From Pseudolabrys sp. (GTDB lineage Bacteria; Pseudomonadota; Alphaproteobacteria; Rhizobiales; Xanthobacteraceae): a stretch of 64,000 bases of DNA. The first letter of the stretch is position 1. Every line of letters begins with the position of its first letter. Position numbers and translations under genes: made by a program. This document shows, piece by piece, positions 9,386-20,500 of this stretch. Below the pieces are notes generated by a model that saw only the letters and a list, made by a program, of their open reading frames with translations, was not told the origin of the DNA and did no database searches. Location: positions 1 through 64,000 of the forward strand of contig JAUXXH010000019.1 in the NCBI GenBank assembly GCA_030684935.1, given 5' to 3'.

Positions 9386-9408
9386 GCCGCGCGCGCGGCG
9401 CCGGCTTA
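9383..9408. terminator. Bidirectional hairpin between convergent genes
   Basis: TAAGCCG and CGGCTTA pair across a 12-base GC-rich loop. The outer TAA on each strand is the stop codon of the PAS gene (plus) and of the RND pump gene (minus). No U-run follows on either side, so it may be a processing or 3'-stabilising hairpin rather than a full intrinsic terminator. Confidence 0.5.
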
Positions 9409-12400
9409 TCCCGACGGCGGGGACGGGCTCGGCACCGGCAGCGCGGTCGGTGTTTCATCCGGCGCTCGTTTGCGCGTGACCAGTTGCCGCACCGCGACGT
9501 ACAGCAATGGCACAAAGAAGACTCCGAGCACGGTGGCGGCGATCATGCCGCCCATGACGCCGATACCGATCGAGTTCTGCGCGCCGGAACCGGCGCCGCT
9601 GGCGATTGCCAGCGGCGTGACGCCGAGGATGAAGGCAAACGAAGTCATCACAATCGGACGCAGCCGCTGACGCGCCGCCTCCAGCGTCGCATCGACCAGG
9701 CTCATGCCGGACGCCTGTTTGTCGATGGCAAATTCGACGATCAGAATGGCGTTCTTCGCCGCCAGCCCGATCGTCGTCAACAACCCGACCTTGAAATAGA
9801 CGTCGTTGGTTTGACCGAACAACAGGGCCGCCAGCAGCGCGCCGAAGATGCCGATCGGCACTGACAGCATCACCGCCAGCGGAATCGACCAGCTCTCGTA
9901 AAGCGCGGCCAGGCACAGGAACACGACCAAGGCCGATATCGCGTAGAGCGCCGTCGACTGGTTGCCCGATAGCCGCTCCTGTGCGGACAGGCCGGTCCAT
10001 TCATGGCCGTAGCCGGCCGGCAGTTGTGTCATCAGGCGATCGATCTCGTCCATGCCGACGCCGGACGAGACGCCGGGCGCAGCCTGGCCCTGGATCTCGA
10101 CCGCGGCCGAGCCGTTGTAGCGCTCGAGCCGCGGCGAGCCGAAGGTCCAGCGGCCGGTGGCGAAGGCGGAGAACGGCACCATCGTGCCGGAGGCGTTGCG
10201 CACGGTCCACCGCTCCAGATCCTCCGGCTGCATGCGGAAGTCCTTGTCGGATTGCAGATAGACCTTTTTGACACGGCCGCGATCGATGAAATCGTTGACG
10301 TAGCTGCTGCCCCAGGCGGACGACAGCGTCGTGTTGATGTCGAGCAGATTGAGACCGAGCGCGCTGGCCTTTTCCTGGTCGATCGAAATCGAATATTGCG
10401 GCTGGTCCTCCTGTCCGTTCGGCCGGGTATTGGCGACCAAAGTGCTCTTGCCGGCCAGACCCAACAACTGATTGCGCGTTTCGATCAGCTTGGCATGTCC
10501 GGCGTTGTTGACGTCCTGAAGATAGAAGACAAAGCCGCTGGTATTGCCCATGCCCTGGATCGCGGGCGGCGCCAGTGCGAAGGCCATGCCGTCCTTGATG
10601 TTGCGGAAGGCCCCCATCGCCCGCCCGGCGACCGCCGCGGCTGACAGATTGGCGGCCTTGCGCTCGGCAAACGGCTTCAGCGGCATGAAGGCGAGGCCCA
10701 CATTCTGCCCCTGCCCGCCGAAGCTGAAGCCCACCACCGAAAATACGCCTTCGACGGCATCTTTTTCCTGCGTCAGAAAGTGTTCCCGGACCTGATCCAT
10801 GGTCCGCAGCGTCCGGTCCTGGGTGGCGCCAACCGGAAGCTGGACGACGGCGATCAGAATGCCCTGATCTTCCTGGGGCAGGAACGAACTCGGCAGCCGG
10901 ACGAACATCACGACCATGACGGCGACAATCGCCACAAACGCCAGCAGGAAGCGCTTCGGCCGGTCGATCATGCCACCGGTGCCGCTGCGATAGGCGCGCG
11001 TACCGCGGTCAAAATTGCGATTGAACCAGCCGAAAAATCCCTTGCGCTCGGCATCGTGCTTCGGCCGCCGCAAAATCGTCGCGCACAGCGCCGGTGTCAG
11101 GGTCAGGGCGACGATCGTCGACAGCACCATCGCCGAGATAATGGTGATCGAGAATTGCCGGTAGATGACGCCGACCGATCCGCCGAAGAACGCCATCGGC
11201 ACGAAAACCGCGGTCAGCACGACCGTGGTGCCGATCAGCGCGCCGGTGACCTCACCCATCGACTTGCGCGTCGCCTCCTTCGGCGGCAATCCCTCCTCCT
11301 CCATCACCCTCTCGACGTTCTCGACGACGACAATCGCGTCGTCGACCAGCAGGCCGATCGCCAGCACCATGGCGAACATGGTCAGTGTGTTGATCGAATA
11401 GCCGAAAACGGACAGCACGCCGAAGGTGCCGAGCAGCACCACCGGCACCGCGAGTGTCGGAATCAGCGTCGCGCGGAAATTCTGCAAGAATACAAACATC
11501 ACGATAAAGACGAGAATGATCGCCTCGATCAAAGTCTGCACCACGCTATTGATCGAGAGCCGCACGAACGGCGCGGTGTCGTATGGGTAGATTGCCTCGA
11601 CGCCGGGCGGAAAGGTCGCGGACAGGCGAGCGACCGTTGCTTTCACGGCCTCGGCGGTATTGATGGCGTTGGCGCCGGTCGCCAGATTGATGGCAAGGCC
11701 GGCCGCCGGCTTGCCGTTATAGGCGGCGCTGTTGGCATAGCTTTCGGCGCCGAGTTCGACGGTGGCGACATCGTTCAGCCGCACCAGCGAGCCGTCGGGC
11801 GCGCTCTTGAGGATGATGTTGCGGAACTGCTCCGGGGTCTGCAGCCGGCTTTGCGCCGTAACGGTGGCGTTGAGCTGCTGTCCCGGCCGGGCGGGCAGTC
11901 CGCCGAGCTGGCCGGCCGAGACTTGCGTATTCTGCGCCTGGATCGCAGTGGTGACATCGCCAGGCATCAGCGCGTATTTGGACAGTCTGTCGGGATCCAT
12001 CCAGATCCGCATGGCGTAGTTGGAACCGAACAGCTGGGTATCGCCGACACCGGGCACGCGCCGGATGGTGTCGTTGAGCGTGCTGCCGACGTAGTCGGCC
12101 AGGTCGTTCGATGACAGGTTGCCGTCGGTCGAGACGAATCCGACCACCATCAGGAACCCGGTCGAGGACTTGGTGGCGGACAGCCCCGAGCTCTGCACGA
12201 CCTGCGGCAGCAGCGGCGTCACCAGTTGCAGCTTGTTCTGCACCTGCATCTGCGCGGTGTCGGGATTGGCGGCGCTGGTGAAGGTGAGCGTGATCTGCGC
12301 CGAGCCGGTCGATGTCGAGGTCGACGTCATGTAGTCGAGATTGTCGATGCCGGTCATGCCCTGCTCGATGACCTTGGTCACCGAGTTCTCGACCGTCTGC

Positions 12401-12561
12401 GCGTCGGCACCGGGATAGTTGGCGCTGATGCTCACCGTGGTCGGCGCGATCTGCGGATATTGCGAGATCGGCAACGAGGTGAGCGCCAGCAGGCCGCCGA
12501 GCATGATCGCGATGGCGATCACCCAGGCAAAAATCGGCCGGTCTATGAAGAAACGCGACAT
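9406..12561 (-). CDS. RND multidrug efflux pump permease (AcrB/MexB-like, HAE1)
   Basis: A 1051-residue inner-membrane proton-driven pump subunit, the standard length for hydrophobe/amphiphile efflux transporters. The N-terminus [20 protein letters not shown] is diagnostic. The first half has the helix-4 segment [20 protein letters not shown] with the two aspartates of the proton relay, and helix 10 carries the lysine-containing [14 protein letters not shown]. Two large periplasmic loops with the porter-domain repeat are present. The ATG follows GGGGAAGTAGG and lies 3 bp after the stop codon of the adaptor gene, so the two are translationally coupled. No outer-membrane factor gene follows. 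Confidence 0.95.
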   Translation of the reverse strand: MSRFFIDRPIFAWVIAIAIMLGGLLALTSLPISQYPQIAPTTVSISANYPGADAQTVENSVTKVIEQGMTGIDNLDYMTSTSTSTGSAQITLTFTSAANPDTAQMQVQNKLQLVTPLLPQVVQSSGLSATKSSTGFLMVVGFVSTDGNLSSNDLADYVGSTLNDTIRRVPGVGDTQLFGSNYAMRIWMDPDRLSKYALMPGDVTTAIQAQNTQVSAGQLGGLPARPGQQLNATVTAQSRLQTPEQFRNIILKSAPDGSLVRLNDVATVELGAESYANSAAYNGKPAAGLAINLATGANAINTAEAVKATVARLSATFPPGVEAIYPYDTAPFVRLSINSVVQTLIEAIILVFIVMFVFLQNFRATLIPTLAVPVVLLGTFGVLSVFGYSINTLTMFAMVLAIGLLVDDAIVVVENVERVMEEEGLPPKEATRKSMGEVTGALIGTTVVLTAVFVPMAFFGGSVGVIYRQFSITIISAMVLSTIVALTLTPALCATILRRPKHDAERKGFFGWFNRNFDRGTRAYRSGTGGMIDRPKRFLLAFVAIVAVMVVMFVRLPSSFLPQEDQGILIAVVQLPVGATQDRTLRTMDQVREHFLTQEKDAVEGVFSVVGFSFGGQGQNVGLAFMPLKPFAERKAANLSAAAVAGRAMGAFRNIKDGMAFALAPPAIQGMGNTSGFVFYLQDVNNAGHAKLIETRNQLLGLAGKSTLVANTRPNGQEDQPQYSISIDQEKASALGLNLLDINTTLSSAWGSSYVNDFIDRGRVKKVYLQSDKDFRMQPEDLERWTVRNASGTMVPFSAFATGRWTFGSPRLERYNGSAAVEIQGQAAPGVSSGVGMDEIDRLMTQLPAGYGHEWTGLSAQERLSGNQSTALYAISALVVFLCLAALYESWSIPLAVMLSVPIGIFGALLAALLFGQTNDVYFKVGLLTTIGLAAKNAILIVEFAIDKQASGMSLVDATLEAARQRLRPIVMTSFAFILGVTPLAIASGAGSGAQNSIGIGVMGGMIAATVLGVFFVPLLYVAVRQLVTRKRAPDETPTALPVPSPSPPSG

Positions 12562-12564
12562 CGC

Positions 12565-13836
12565 CTACTTCCCCGCAGCCGGCTGGTCGCCGCGCCCGGC
12601 CAGACGCGCCGCGCCGCTGTCCGGTGCCGCGCCCTGCTGGCGGGACCGGACCTCGCCGGTGGTTTCGTCGACGATGACTTCCACCGCTGTCACCGCCTGG
12701 CCGGGGCGTGTCATCATCCCGCCTTCGACCACGACGCGGTCGCCATCCTTGATCCCGGCGGTGGCGAGCCAGTAGTTGCCGACGCTGCGGCCGACCGCGA
12801 CCACGCGCTGTTCCAGCTTGCCGTCCGCGCCGACGAACATCGCCACCGCCTCGCCCTTGGTATTGCGCGTCACCGCACGTTGCGGCACCAGAAAGCTGTT
12901 CTCCGCGACACCTTCCTCGATCACCGCGCGCACATACATGCCGGGCAGCAGCAACCGATCGGGATTGGGAAACGAGGCGCGCACCGCGAAGGTGCCGGTG
13001 CTCTCGCTCACACTCGATTCGCCGAACGAGAGCGTGCCGGTGTAGTTGAAGACCGTGCCGTTTTCGAGCTTCAGTTTGACGCTGACGTCAGGCCCGTTGA
13101 ATTTCAGTCGTCCATCGGCGATCGCCTGGCGCCAGGTCAGGAGGTTCGTGCTCGACTGCGTGACGTCGACATTGATCGGGTCGAGGGTGCGGATCGTTGC
13201 CAGCACCGCGGCCTGGCTTGCCGTCACCAGCGCGCCTTCGGTCAGTTCGGACTTGTCGATGCGGCCGCCGATCGGCGCGGTGATCTTGGTGTAGGCAAGG
13301 TTGATGCGGGCGGTCTCAAGACTGGCCTTGGCGGCGGCGACATCGGCCCGCGCCTGGGCCAGCGCCGCGGCGGCGTCTTCGAACTCCTGCCGGCTGATGG
13401 CATTTTGTTTGGCCAGACCCTGATAGCGTTCGGCCCTTGCTTCAGCTGAGGGCACGGCCGCTTCGGCCTTCTGCAGGGCGGCGGCGGCGCTCTCGTAAGC
13501 GGCCTGATAGCTCGCCGGATCGATCTGGTAGAGCGGATCGCCGGCCGAGACCTCGCTGCCTTCCTTGAACAGCCGCTGCTTGATGATGCCGTTGACCTGC
13601 GGCCGCACTTCCGCAACCAGCGACGCCGTCGTGCGGCCCGGCAATTCGGCGGTGATCGCGACCGACCGCGGACGCAGCGTGACGACGCTGACCTGCGGCG
13701 GCGGCGCGGCGCCGGCCTGTGGCGCGGCGGGCTCCTGACCGCAACCGGTCAACGCGAGCCCCGACAACAGCACAAGCGCTGCAGCGCCAGAGCGGCGCAG
13801 CGAACGAAAGGGTATTTGCGAATCCAAGGGAGTCAC
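12565..13836 (-). CDS. RND efflux periplasmic adaptor lipoprotein (MFP)
   Basis: The membrane-fusion partner of the adjacent pump. A lipobox LALTGC follows a hydrophobic signal, so the mature protein should be lipidated and anchored in the inner membrane. Lipoyl-type half motifs (VRPQVNGIIKQRLFKEGSEV and ITAPIGGRIDKSELTEGALV) flank an alpha-helical coiled-coil hairpin, followed by the beta-barrel domain. About 423 residues if the GTG at 13836 is used; a TTG at 13827 is equally possible, and neither has a clear Shine-Dalgarno. The gene is first in the efflux operon, opposite a tetR gene. Confidence 0.92.
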   Translation of the reverse strand: MTPLDSQIPFRSLRRSGAAALVLLSGLALTGCGQEPAAPQAGAAPPPQVSVVTLRPRSVAITAELPGRTTASLVAEVRPQVNGIIKQRLFKEGSEVSAGDPLYQIDPASYQAAYESAAAALQKAEAAVPSAEARAERYQGLAKQNAISRQEFEDAAAALAQARADVAAAKASLETARINLAYTKITAPIGGRIDKSELTEGALVTASQAAVLATIRTLDPINVDVTQSSTNLLTWRQAIADGRLKFNGPDVSVKLKLENGTVFNYTGTLSFGESSVSESTGTFAVRASFPNPDRLLLPGMYVRAVIEEGVAENSFLVPQRAVTRNTKGEAVAMFVGADGKLEQRVVAVGRSVGNYWLATAGIKDGDRVVVEGGMMTRPGQAVTAVEVIVDETTGEVRSRQQGAAPDSGAARLAGRGDQPAAGK

Positions 13837-13840
13837 CCTA

Positions 13841-13867
13841 TTTACAGTACGGATAAGTACCAATAAA
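13841..13867. promoter_or_regulatory. Candidate TetR operator between efflux operon and regulator
   Basis: In the 108-bp divergent gap lies GTAC-GGATAA-GTAC, two palindromic tetramers with centres 10 bp apart, within an AT-rich stretch flanked by ATTTA and ATAAAT. Position and symmetry fit binding of the divergently encoded TetR protein. This is inference from layout, not a match to a known site. Confidence 0.4.
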
Positions 13868-13944
13868 TTATGCTGACGCGCTGTCAACCGCAACCCGCCT
13901 GCGGCAACGCACAAAAAATTGAGCGAAGAGAGGATTAACGAGTC

Positions 13945-14601
13945 TTGAACAAGGCAGCGACGCACCGCCGAGATGCCGCACCCCCTCGGCGCGGCAGGCC
14001 AAAAGTGATGCCCGATACGGACCAACGGGCTCACATCCTCGATTGCACGACCAAGCTGTTCCTGACCAAAGGGTATGGGCGCACCACAACCGACGATGTT
14101 GCCGCCCGCTGCCGCATTTCCAAGCAGACGCTCTACCGGTTGTTCTCAGGCAAGCACGCGCTGTTTGCGGCGATCGTCGATTCGCATCGCCAATCCATGC
14201 TGGCGCTCCCGGCGGATTATGACGACCTGCCGCTCGACGTCGCGCTGGAAAAGATACTGCAGACGGATATCGATCCGGCGTCGGACCGCATGCGGGTGGC
14301 TATCTTGCGCATGGTTGTCCTGGAAGCGCGGCAGTTTCCCGAACTGGAAGATATTCTGCACCGGCACGTTGGCGACCGGATGCGTGCGGAACTGGCGAAG
14401 TGGCTCGAAGCCCAGGCTAAGCACGGCCGCATCACCATCGACGACGCCAACGCGGTGGCGCGCGTGCTGCTGGACATGGTATTCGGCGCGGTCATCTCCA
14501 AGGCGAGCGGTCGCATCACCTGGCCCAGCCGAAGTGAGCGAAAGAGTCAGATTCAGCGGTGCGTGTCGATCTTCCTCAACGGGATTGTGCCGCGGCGGTA
14601 A
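13945..14601 (+). CDS. TetR/AcrR family transcriptional regulator
   Basis: A 218-residue repressor-type protein. The N-terminal helix-turn-helix covers about residues 25-75 (RAHILDCTTKLFLTKGYGRT, DDVAARCRISKQTLYRLFSG), preceded by the basic arm RRGRPK that is common in this family. The C-terminal domain resembles the AefR-like TetR_C_7 type. The start is a TTG, supported by GAGAGGA upstream and by the RRGRPK arm, which would be lost with the ATG at 14008. Divergent placement suggests it controls the RND pump. Confidence 0.9.
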   Translation: MNKAATHRRDAAPPRRGRPKVMPDTDQRAHILDCTTKLFLTKGYGRTTTDDVAARCRISKQTLYRLFSGKHALFAAIVDSHRQSMLALPADYDDLPLDVALEKILQTDIDPASDRMRVAILRMVVLEARQFPELEDILHRHVGDRMRAELAKWLEAQAKHGRITIDDANAVARVLLDMVFGAVISKASGRITWPSRSERKSQIQRCVSIFLNGIVPRR

Positions 14602-14614
14602 AGGACATGAGCGC

Positions 14615-14914
14615 ATGAACGCCATCGGCCGCCTCTGGCGCGGTGAACTGCCGTTGCCGCAGGCGTTCTGGAATTTCGCGGTGATCGGCGCCTTTATCGT
14701 CAACCTGAGCACGTCGGTGCTGTTTCTGGCGCTGCTGATGAACGACTACACGATCGCCGCCTTCGTCGCCGGTTACGCGCTGTCGGTGCCCTACAACATT
14801 GTTGTTGCCGTCGGCGTCTGGCGCTCGGCCGATCGTTATGAAGGCGAGCGCCGCTGGGCCGACCTCGCCCGCATCGTCACGGTGGTGGCGATGGTGATCC
14901 TGAGTCTGACCTGA
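14615..14914 (+). CDS. Small integral membrane protein of unknown function
   Basis: A 99-residue protein that begins MNAIGRLWRGELPLPQAFW and has three likely membrane helices (WNFAVIGAFIVNLSTSVLF, AAFVAGYALSVPYNIVVAVG and ARIVTVVAMVILSLT). I do not recognise a named family, though the LPLPQAFWNFA opening looks like a conserved alphaproteobacterial hypothetical protein. It starts 14 bp after the tetR stop and AAAGGA precedes it, so it may be cotranscribed with tetR. Confidence 0.6.
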   Translation: MNAIGRLWRGELPLPQAFWNFAVIGAFIVNLSTSVLFLALLMNDYTIAAFVAGYALSVPYNIVVAVGVWRSADRYEGERRWADLARIVTVVAMVILSLT

Positions 14915-14924
14915 CGGGCGCGCG

Positions 14925-16718
14925 CTAAAACGCCTCCGCCGGCAGTTCCATCATGCTCGCCGCACCCGACTGAATACGCAACAGGTGCGCGCCGGTTTCC
15001 GGCAGCATCCGCTCCATGAAGAAGCGCGCGGTCACGAGCTTGGCGTTGTAATGCGCCGCCGCACCGTTGGCGTCCGGCAACTTGGCCTGCGCCGCCGCCG
15101 CGATCCGGCACCACATATAGCCGAGCGCCACCAGACCGAACAGATGCATGTAGTCGGTGGCGCCGGCGCCGGCATTGTCCGGCTTGGCCATTGCGTTCTG
15201 CATGAACCACATCGACGCCTGTTGCAGATGGCCGAGCGAGACGCCGAGCGGCGTCACCAGTGGCTTCATTTTCTCGTCGGCGCCCTGTTCCTTGATATAG
15301 GCGCCGACCTCGGCGAGGAACGCCATCAGCGCGCGGCCGCCGTCCTTGCCGAGCTTGCGGCCGACCAGATCGAGCGCCTGGATGCCGTTGGCGCCTTCGT
15401 AGATCTGCGCGATGCGCGCATCGCGCCCGAACTGCTCCATGCCGTGCTCGGCGATGTAGCCATGGCCGCCGAACACCTGCTGCGCCATCACCGTGTTGGC
15501 GAATCCGGTGTCGGTCAGAACGCCTTTGACCACCGGCGTCAGCAGGCCCATGGCGTCGTCGGCGGTCTGGCGTTGTTTGCCGTCCTCGGAGCGATGGGCG
15601 ATATCGCCCTGCAACGCGGTCCAGATCACCAGAGCGCGCGCCGCCTCGTTGAAGGCGCGCATGGTCATCAGCATGCGCCGCACGTCCGGATGGACGATGA
15701 TCGGATCGGCCGCCTTGTCGGGAAACTTGACGCCGGAAATGGCGCGGCCCTGCAGCCGCTCTTTGGCGTAGAGCGCGGCGTTCTGGTAGGCGACCTCGGA
15801 TTGCGCCAGGCCCTGGATGCCGACGCCGAGGCGCGCTTCATTCATCATCGTGAACATTGCCGGCAGCCCGCGGTTTTCCTCGCCGACCAGCCAGCCGACC
15901 GCGCCGTCGTAATTCATGACGCAGGTGGCATTGCCGTGAATGCCCATCTTCTCTTCCAGCGAGCCGCAGGTGACGCCGTTGCGCGCGCCCGGCGCGCCGT
16001 CGTCGCCGACCATGAACTTCGGCACCACGAACAGCGAGATGCCCTTGGTGCCGGCCGGCGCGCCCTCGATCCGCGCCAGCACCAGATGAATGATGTTGTG
16101 CGCCAGATCGTGTTCGCCGGCCGAGATGAATATCTTGGTGCCGGTGATCTTGTAGCTGCCGTCGGACTGCTTCACCGCCTTGGCGCGCAGCAGGCCGAGG
16201 TCGGTGCCGCAATGCGGCTCGGTCAGGTTCATGGTGCCGGTCCACTCGCCGGTCACCATTTTCGGCAGATACTTCTGTTTGAGCGCGGGTGCGGCATGCG
16301 CCAGCAGTGCGGCGATGGCGCCTTGCGTCAGGCCCGGATACATGGCGAAGGCCATGTTGGCCGAGCAGAGGAATTCGTTGACGATCGCCGTCATGGTGGC
16401 TGGCAGACCCTGACCGCCGAATTCCTCCGGCACCGAAATGCCGATCCAGCCGCCGTCGACCAGTTGCTTGTAGGCGTCCTTGAAGCCCGCGGGCGTGGTG
16501 ACGCTGCCGTCCGCGCTCCGGTTGCAGCCCTCGGTGTCGCCGATGCGGTTGAGCGGGGCGATCACCTGCTCGCTGTATTTGGCCGCCTCGCGCAGCACCG
16601 CTTCGATCACATCGGGCGAGGCGTCGGCAAAGCCCGGCAGATTGCCGTAGCGGTCGACATGGAACACGTCGTTGAGCAGAAACAGCGCCTCGTCCACGGG
16701 CGCTTTATAGATCGGCAT
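14925..16718 (-). CDS. Acyl-CoA dehydrogenase, long form with extra C-terminal domain (DmdC/FadE-like)
   Basis: A 597-residue enzyme, longer than the usual 380 because of an N-terminal extension (MPIYKAPVDEALFLLNDVF) and a helical C-terminal domain beyond residue 460. This is the layout of the acyl-CoA dehydrogenase family that includes 3-methylmercaptopropionyl-CoA dehydrogenase. The catalytic glutamate is in IAQIYEGANGIQ. The ATG at 16718 follows GGGGGA; an upstream in-frame extension has no support. It lies just downstream of a MerR gene on the same strand. Substrate chain length is not evident. Confidence 0.92.
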   Translation of the reverse strand: MPIYKAPVDEALFLLNDVFHVDRYGNLPGFADASPDVIEAVLREAAKYSEQVIAPLNRIGDTEGCNRSADGSVTTPAGFKDAYKQLVDGGWIGISVPEEFGGQGLPATMTAIVNEFLCSANMAFAMYPGLTQGAIAALLAHAAPALKQKYLPKMVTGEWTGTMNLTEPHCGTDLGLLRAKAVKQSDGSYKITGTKIFISAGEHDLAHNIIHLVLARIEGAPAGTKGISLFVVPKFMVGDDGAPGARNGVTCGSLEEKMGIHGNATCVMNYDGAVGWLVGEENRGLPAMFTMMNEARLGVGIQGLAQSEVAYQNAALYAKERLQGRAISGVKFPDKAADPIIVHPDVRRMLMTMRAFNEAARALVIWTALQGDIAHRSEDGKQRQTADDAMGLLTPVVKGVLTDTGFANTVMAQQVFGGHGYIAEHGMEQFGRDARIAQIYEGANGIQALDLVGRKLGKDGGRALMAFLAEVGAYIKEQGADEKMKPLVTPLGVSLGHLQQASMWFMQNAMAKPDNAGAGATDYMHLFGLVALGYMWCRIAAAAQAKLPDANGAAAHYNAKLVTARFFMERMLPETGAHLLRIQSGAASMMELPAEAF

Positions 16719-16801
16719 GGCATTTCCCCCGGCGGCAGCCCCCCGGTGCACCATGGCACCGGCATCGGGATACAGTATGACCGAGCCGGTTTACGCCTGC
16801 G

Positions 16802-17266
16802 TTAAAGCCATTTGCTCCGCAAACGGCCGTGTTCAGGAGGCATTTGCGGCTGTTTCGCCGAAATTGGCGCCGCTTCCGAGGCAACGAACATGCGCGTGTA
16901 AATCTGTCGCAGTTCGGCCAGCGCCATTTCCAGCTCGGTTCGCTGCCGCTCCAGCAGCGCGATCTGTTCGACGCATTTCTTGCGGGTGACCGGCAACGTG
17001 CTGGCGCCGCCGCGGTCGCGCGCCGCCAGCATGTCGCGGATTTCGCCGAGGGTGAAGCCGAGCCGCTTGCCCTGCTGAATCAAGGTCAGACGTTCGCGAT
17101 CCTCGCGGCCAAACAGCCTGACGCTGCCATTGCGCTGCGGAGTGAGCAGCCCCTTGCTCTGGTAGAACCGGAGCGCCCGCTGGGTGACGCCGGCCTCGCG
17201 GGCCAAATCGGCGATGGTCATCGGATCCGCGGCCTGAGCGGCGAGCGCGCCGTATCCCTTGGTCAT
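16802..17266 (-). CDS. MerR family transcriptional regulator
   Basis: A 154-residue regulator with the winged helix-turn-helix MTIADLAREAGVTQRALRFY at about residues 16-35, followed by the recognition wing SVRLFGREDRERL and a coiled-coil dimerisation helix (residues 90-125). There is no cysteine pattern for metal sensing; related proteins next to acyl-CoA dehydrogenase genes in this order control fatty acid degradation, which is the likely role here. The ATG at 17266 follows AGAAGGGA. It is divergent from the PodJ-like gene. Confidence 0.88.
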   Translation of the reverse strand: MTKGYGALAAQAADPMTIADLAREAGVTQRALRFYQSKGLLTPQRNGSVRLFGREDRERLTLIQQGKRLGFTLGEIRDMLAARDRGGASTLPVTRKKCVEQIALLERQRTELEMALAELRQIYTRMFVASEAAPISAKQPQMPPEHGRLRSKWL

Positions 17267-17598
17267 CCATGTCCCTTCTGGTGTCTGCCGCCAAAAGTGA
17301 GTGCGCCGCGACGCCGAAACCAGCGGGCACAGGCAAAGCATGGGCAAAGTTACGGTTATGTGCCCGGCCCTGCGGCGATGGGCGACCGGTCGGGCCGGCC
17401 CGTCAACGCGCAACGGAACCAGATTCTCCGGGAAAGTCCGGTACTTCGCCGGATTTTAACCGCTTGTTTACCGCGACCGGCAAAAAGTCAGGGGGTGGAC
17501 TGAGGACCGAGCTCGTATTCACCCGCCCTTAACGCGCGCCGGTTCCACGGGAGTCATGCTGACTCTTTGCGTCTCCACCTCGAATGCAGGTGCGAGCT
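17267..17598. other. Divergent intergenic region, merR / podJ-like
   Basis: A 332-bp gap that must hold the promoters of both flanking genes. I see no RNA gene, no convincing open reading frame and no strong inverted repeat. The right part contains AT-rich patches (ggattttaaccgcttgttta and ttcacccgcccttaac). Confidence 0.5.
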
Positions 17599-20500
17599 AT
17601 GAAATTTGGCGTTCCGTGGAGTGTTAAAGGCATCCGGCCCGAAGCCCGCGAGACCGCCCGTGAGGCGGCGCGCCGGTCCGGCATGTCATTGGGCGAGTGG
17701 CTCAATGCGACGATCCTGCACCAGGCGGCGCAGGATGACGACGATTCGCCCGACCACGGCTACGACGACGAGGACGCGAGCGAAATCGCGGCCGTGCATC
17801 AGCGGCTCGACGAGCTCACCAAACGCATCGAGAAATTCGCCCGCACCGGGCCCGCCGTCCATGTGCAGAAGCGCAGCCGCCGCGAATCGCAAGACAGGCA
17901 GAACCAGGCCGAGAACCAGAATCAAAGCCAGAATCAGAACCAAAGCCAGAATCAGATCGCCGAACTGATCGCCCGGCTGGACCGCCGGCTCGAGCAGGTG
18001 GTGAACAGTTCCGCGCCGGTCGCGCCGCCTTTGGTGCCGGCGATGCCGCCGCAGGCTTACGCACCTCAATACGCGCCCGCCCCGGTCATCCCGCCGCTGC
18101 CGTATCTGCCGCCGCAGGTTCAGATTCCGCAGCCCGCACCGCAAGCGCCGCCGCACCCTCTTCGGTCCCCGCAGGCCTACGCGCCGCGCGCTTACGCACC
18201 GCCGCCGCCACCGCCGTTGCCGGCGTATGCGCCATCGCCGAAGGCTGCGAGTGTCCCGATGACGGCGTCGCTCGAGCAGGCGATTGCCGAAATCACCGCC
18301 CGCCAGCGCACCCTGAACGATCAAGGCAAGCCTTCCCGCCCGATGCCGCAGGCGCGCGCGCCGGAGCCTGAGCCCGAGCGCCCGCAGTCCCAGCCAGAGC
18401 CGCGTCCGCAACCGGCCGCCGCCGCGCCGCCGCCGCCGCCCGCGCCCGTGTTTGCCCCCGTGCCGACCCAGGACCTGTCCGGCCTCGAAGACCAGTTGCG
18501 CAAGATCACCAACCAGATCGAGACCCTGCGCCGTCCCGGCGTCGAGGAAGCCATCAACGCGCTGCGCGCCGAGCTCGCTGAAATCGGCAATGCGCTGACC
18601 GAGGCAATGCCGCGGCACGTCATCGACACCATCGAGCATCAGATTGCCGGGTTGTCGCAGCGCATTGCCGAAGGCCGCCAGGCCGGCGTCGACGGCAATG
18701 CCTTGTCCGGCATCGAACTTGGTCTGGCCGAGGTGCGCGATGCGCTGCGCGGCCTGACGCCGGCGGAGAATCTGGTCGGCTTCAACGAAGCGGTCAACGC
18801 GCTGGCACACAAGATCGACCTGATCGTAGCCCAGAAGGATCCGGCGACACTTCAGCAGCTCGAGCACGCCATCACCACGCTGCGCGAAATGGCCGGCAAC
18901 GTCGCCTCCGACGCGGCGGTGAACGGCATCGCCGCGCAGGTGCAGATGCTGGCCGAACGGGTCGAGCAGATCGCCGCCTCCAGCGGCGCCAGCGACGCAC
19001 TCAACAGCCTGGAGCACCGGATTTCGGCGCTGGCCGATGCATTGGAACAGCGCGCCCGCAGCGGCGATACGGTGCCGCCGATGCTGGAAGCGCTGGTCGG
19101 TTCGCTGTCCGACAAGATCGAGCTGATCCAGCAGTCCCGCGGCGGCGACAATGTCGCCTTCGACCATCTCGAGGACCGCATCGTCAAGCTGGTGGAGCGG
19201 CTCGACGCGTCGGATTCCCGCCTCGGTCACCTGGAAGCGATCGAGCGCGGTCTGGCCGATCTGCTGGTGCACATGCAGGAAATGCGCGCCAACAAGGAAT
19301 CCAGCGGGTTGCGCGCGGAAAATTCAGGTGTGGTCGAACTCAAGCACGACATCGCCCGGACCCACGACGTGCTCGATGCGCTGCGCGGCACGCTCGGTCA
19401 CGTGGTCGACCGCCTCGGCTCGATCGAGAAAGATATCCGTGGCGATGGCCGCGCCCGCCAGGCCTTCGACGACGAGGATGGCAGCTTCCGCATGCCGGTC
19501 GGCAAGGTCGCCGCGCGCGCGGTCACTGAGGCCCCGCCGGCGCCCGCCCCCGCGGCCCGGCCTACCGTCCAGGCCTATACCCAGGCCCAGACCCAGGCTT
19601 TGGCGCAGGCCGCCCAGACGCTGGCCCAGGAGGCCTATCAACCGGCGCCGCCGCAACAAACCGCTCCCCAACCGCAGCCCGCCCCGCAAGCGCCGCAGCC
19701 ACAGCCGCCGCAGCCACCGGCGCAGCGGCGGCTGCCGCCAGCCGGGCGCATGCCGCTCAATCCCGATTTGCCGCCCGACCAGCCGCTCGAGCCGGGCTCG
19801 GGCCCGCCGCAGCTGCGCGCCAATCCGGCGGCGCGCATCGCCGCCTCCGAAGCCGCGCTCGGTGGCGCCGGACCGCAAGGCGCCGACGCGCCGGCCGGCA
19901 AATCCGGCTTCATTGCCGCCGCCCGCCGCGCCGCCAAGGCGGCGGTGGACACGGCGCCAGCCGCCAGGTCGGCGCGCATCGAACCGGCCGAACTGGCCGA
20001 CATCGAGAGCTATGACGACGCCGAGCAGCCGTCGCTGCGCGGCCGGATCACCAAACGCGTCAAGTCGCTGTTCATCGCCGCCAGCATCGTCGCCGTCGTG
20101 GTGGGATCGGTGCATATCGCCGGCAACATCATCGGGTCCGACAACGCCGACAACGCCGCCAACGCCGGCAAGTCCGGCGTCGAGACCGCCACGGCCCCAA
20201 ACGCCGCGCTCGAGTCGGCCGGCGCCGTCGAGATCGCCGCAGCGCCGGCCAGGCAGCCGGACACGTCATGGGCCAACAGCCTGCTGCAGCCGCCGCAGCC
20301 CACCGCTGTTACCCCGCCGGCCGCGCCCCCGCCGGCCGCGAACGTTGCGCCGGCACCGCCGGCCGCCGTCAGCCAGCCGGTCCAGGCCTATCCCTCGCTG
20401 TTGAGCCCGCCGGCCCTGAACACGCCGCCGCAGACCGCGGCCGCCGACGTCACCGGCTCGATCGGACGGCCCACCACCACCAGCGCGCGCCCCGCCGGCC

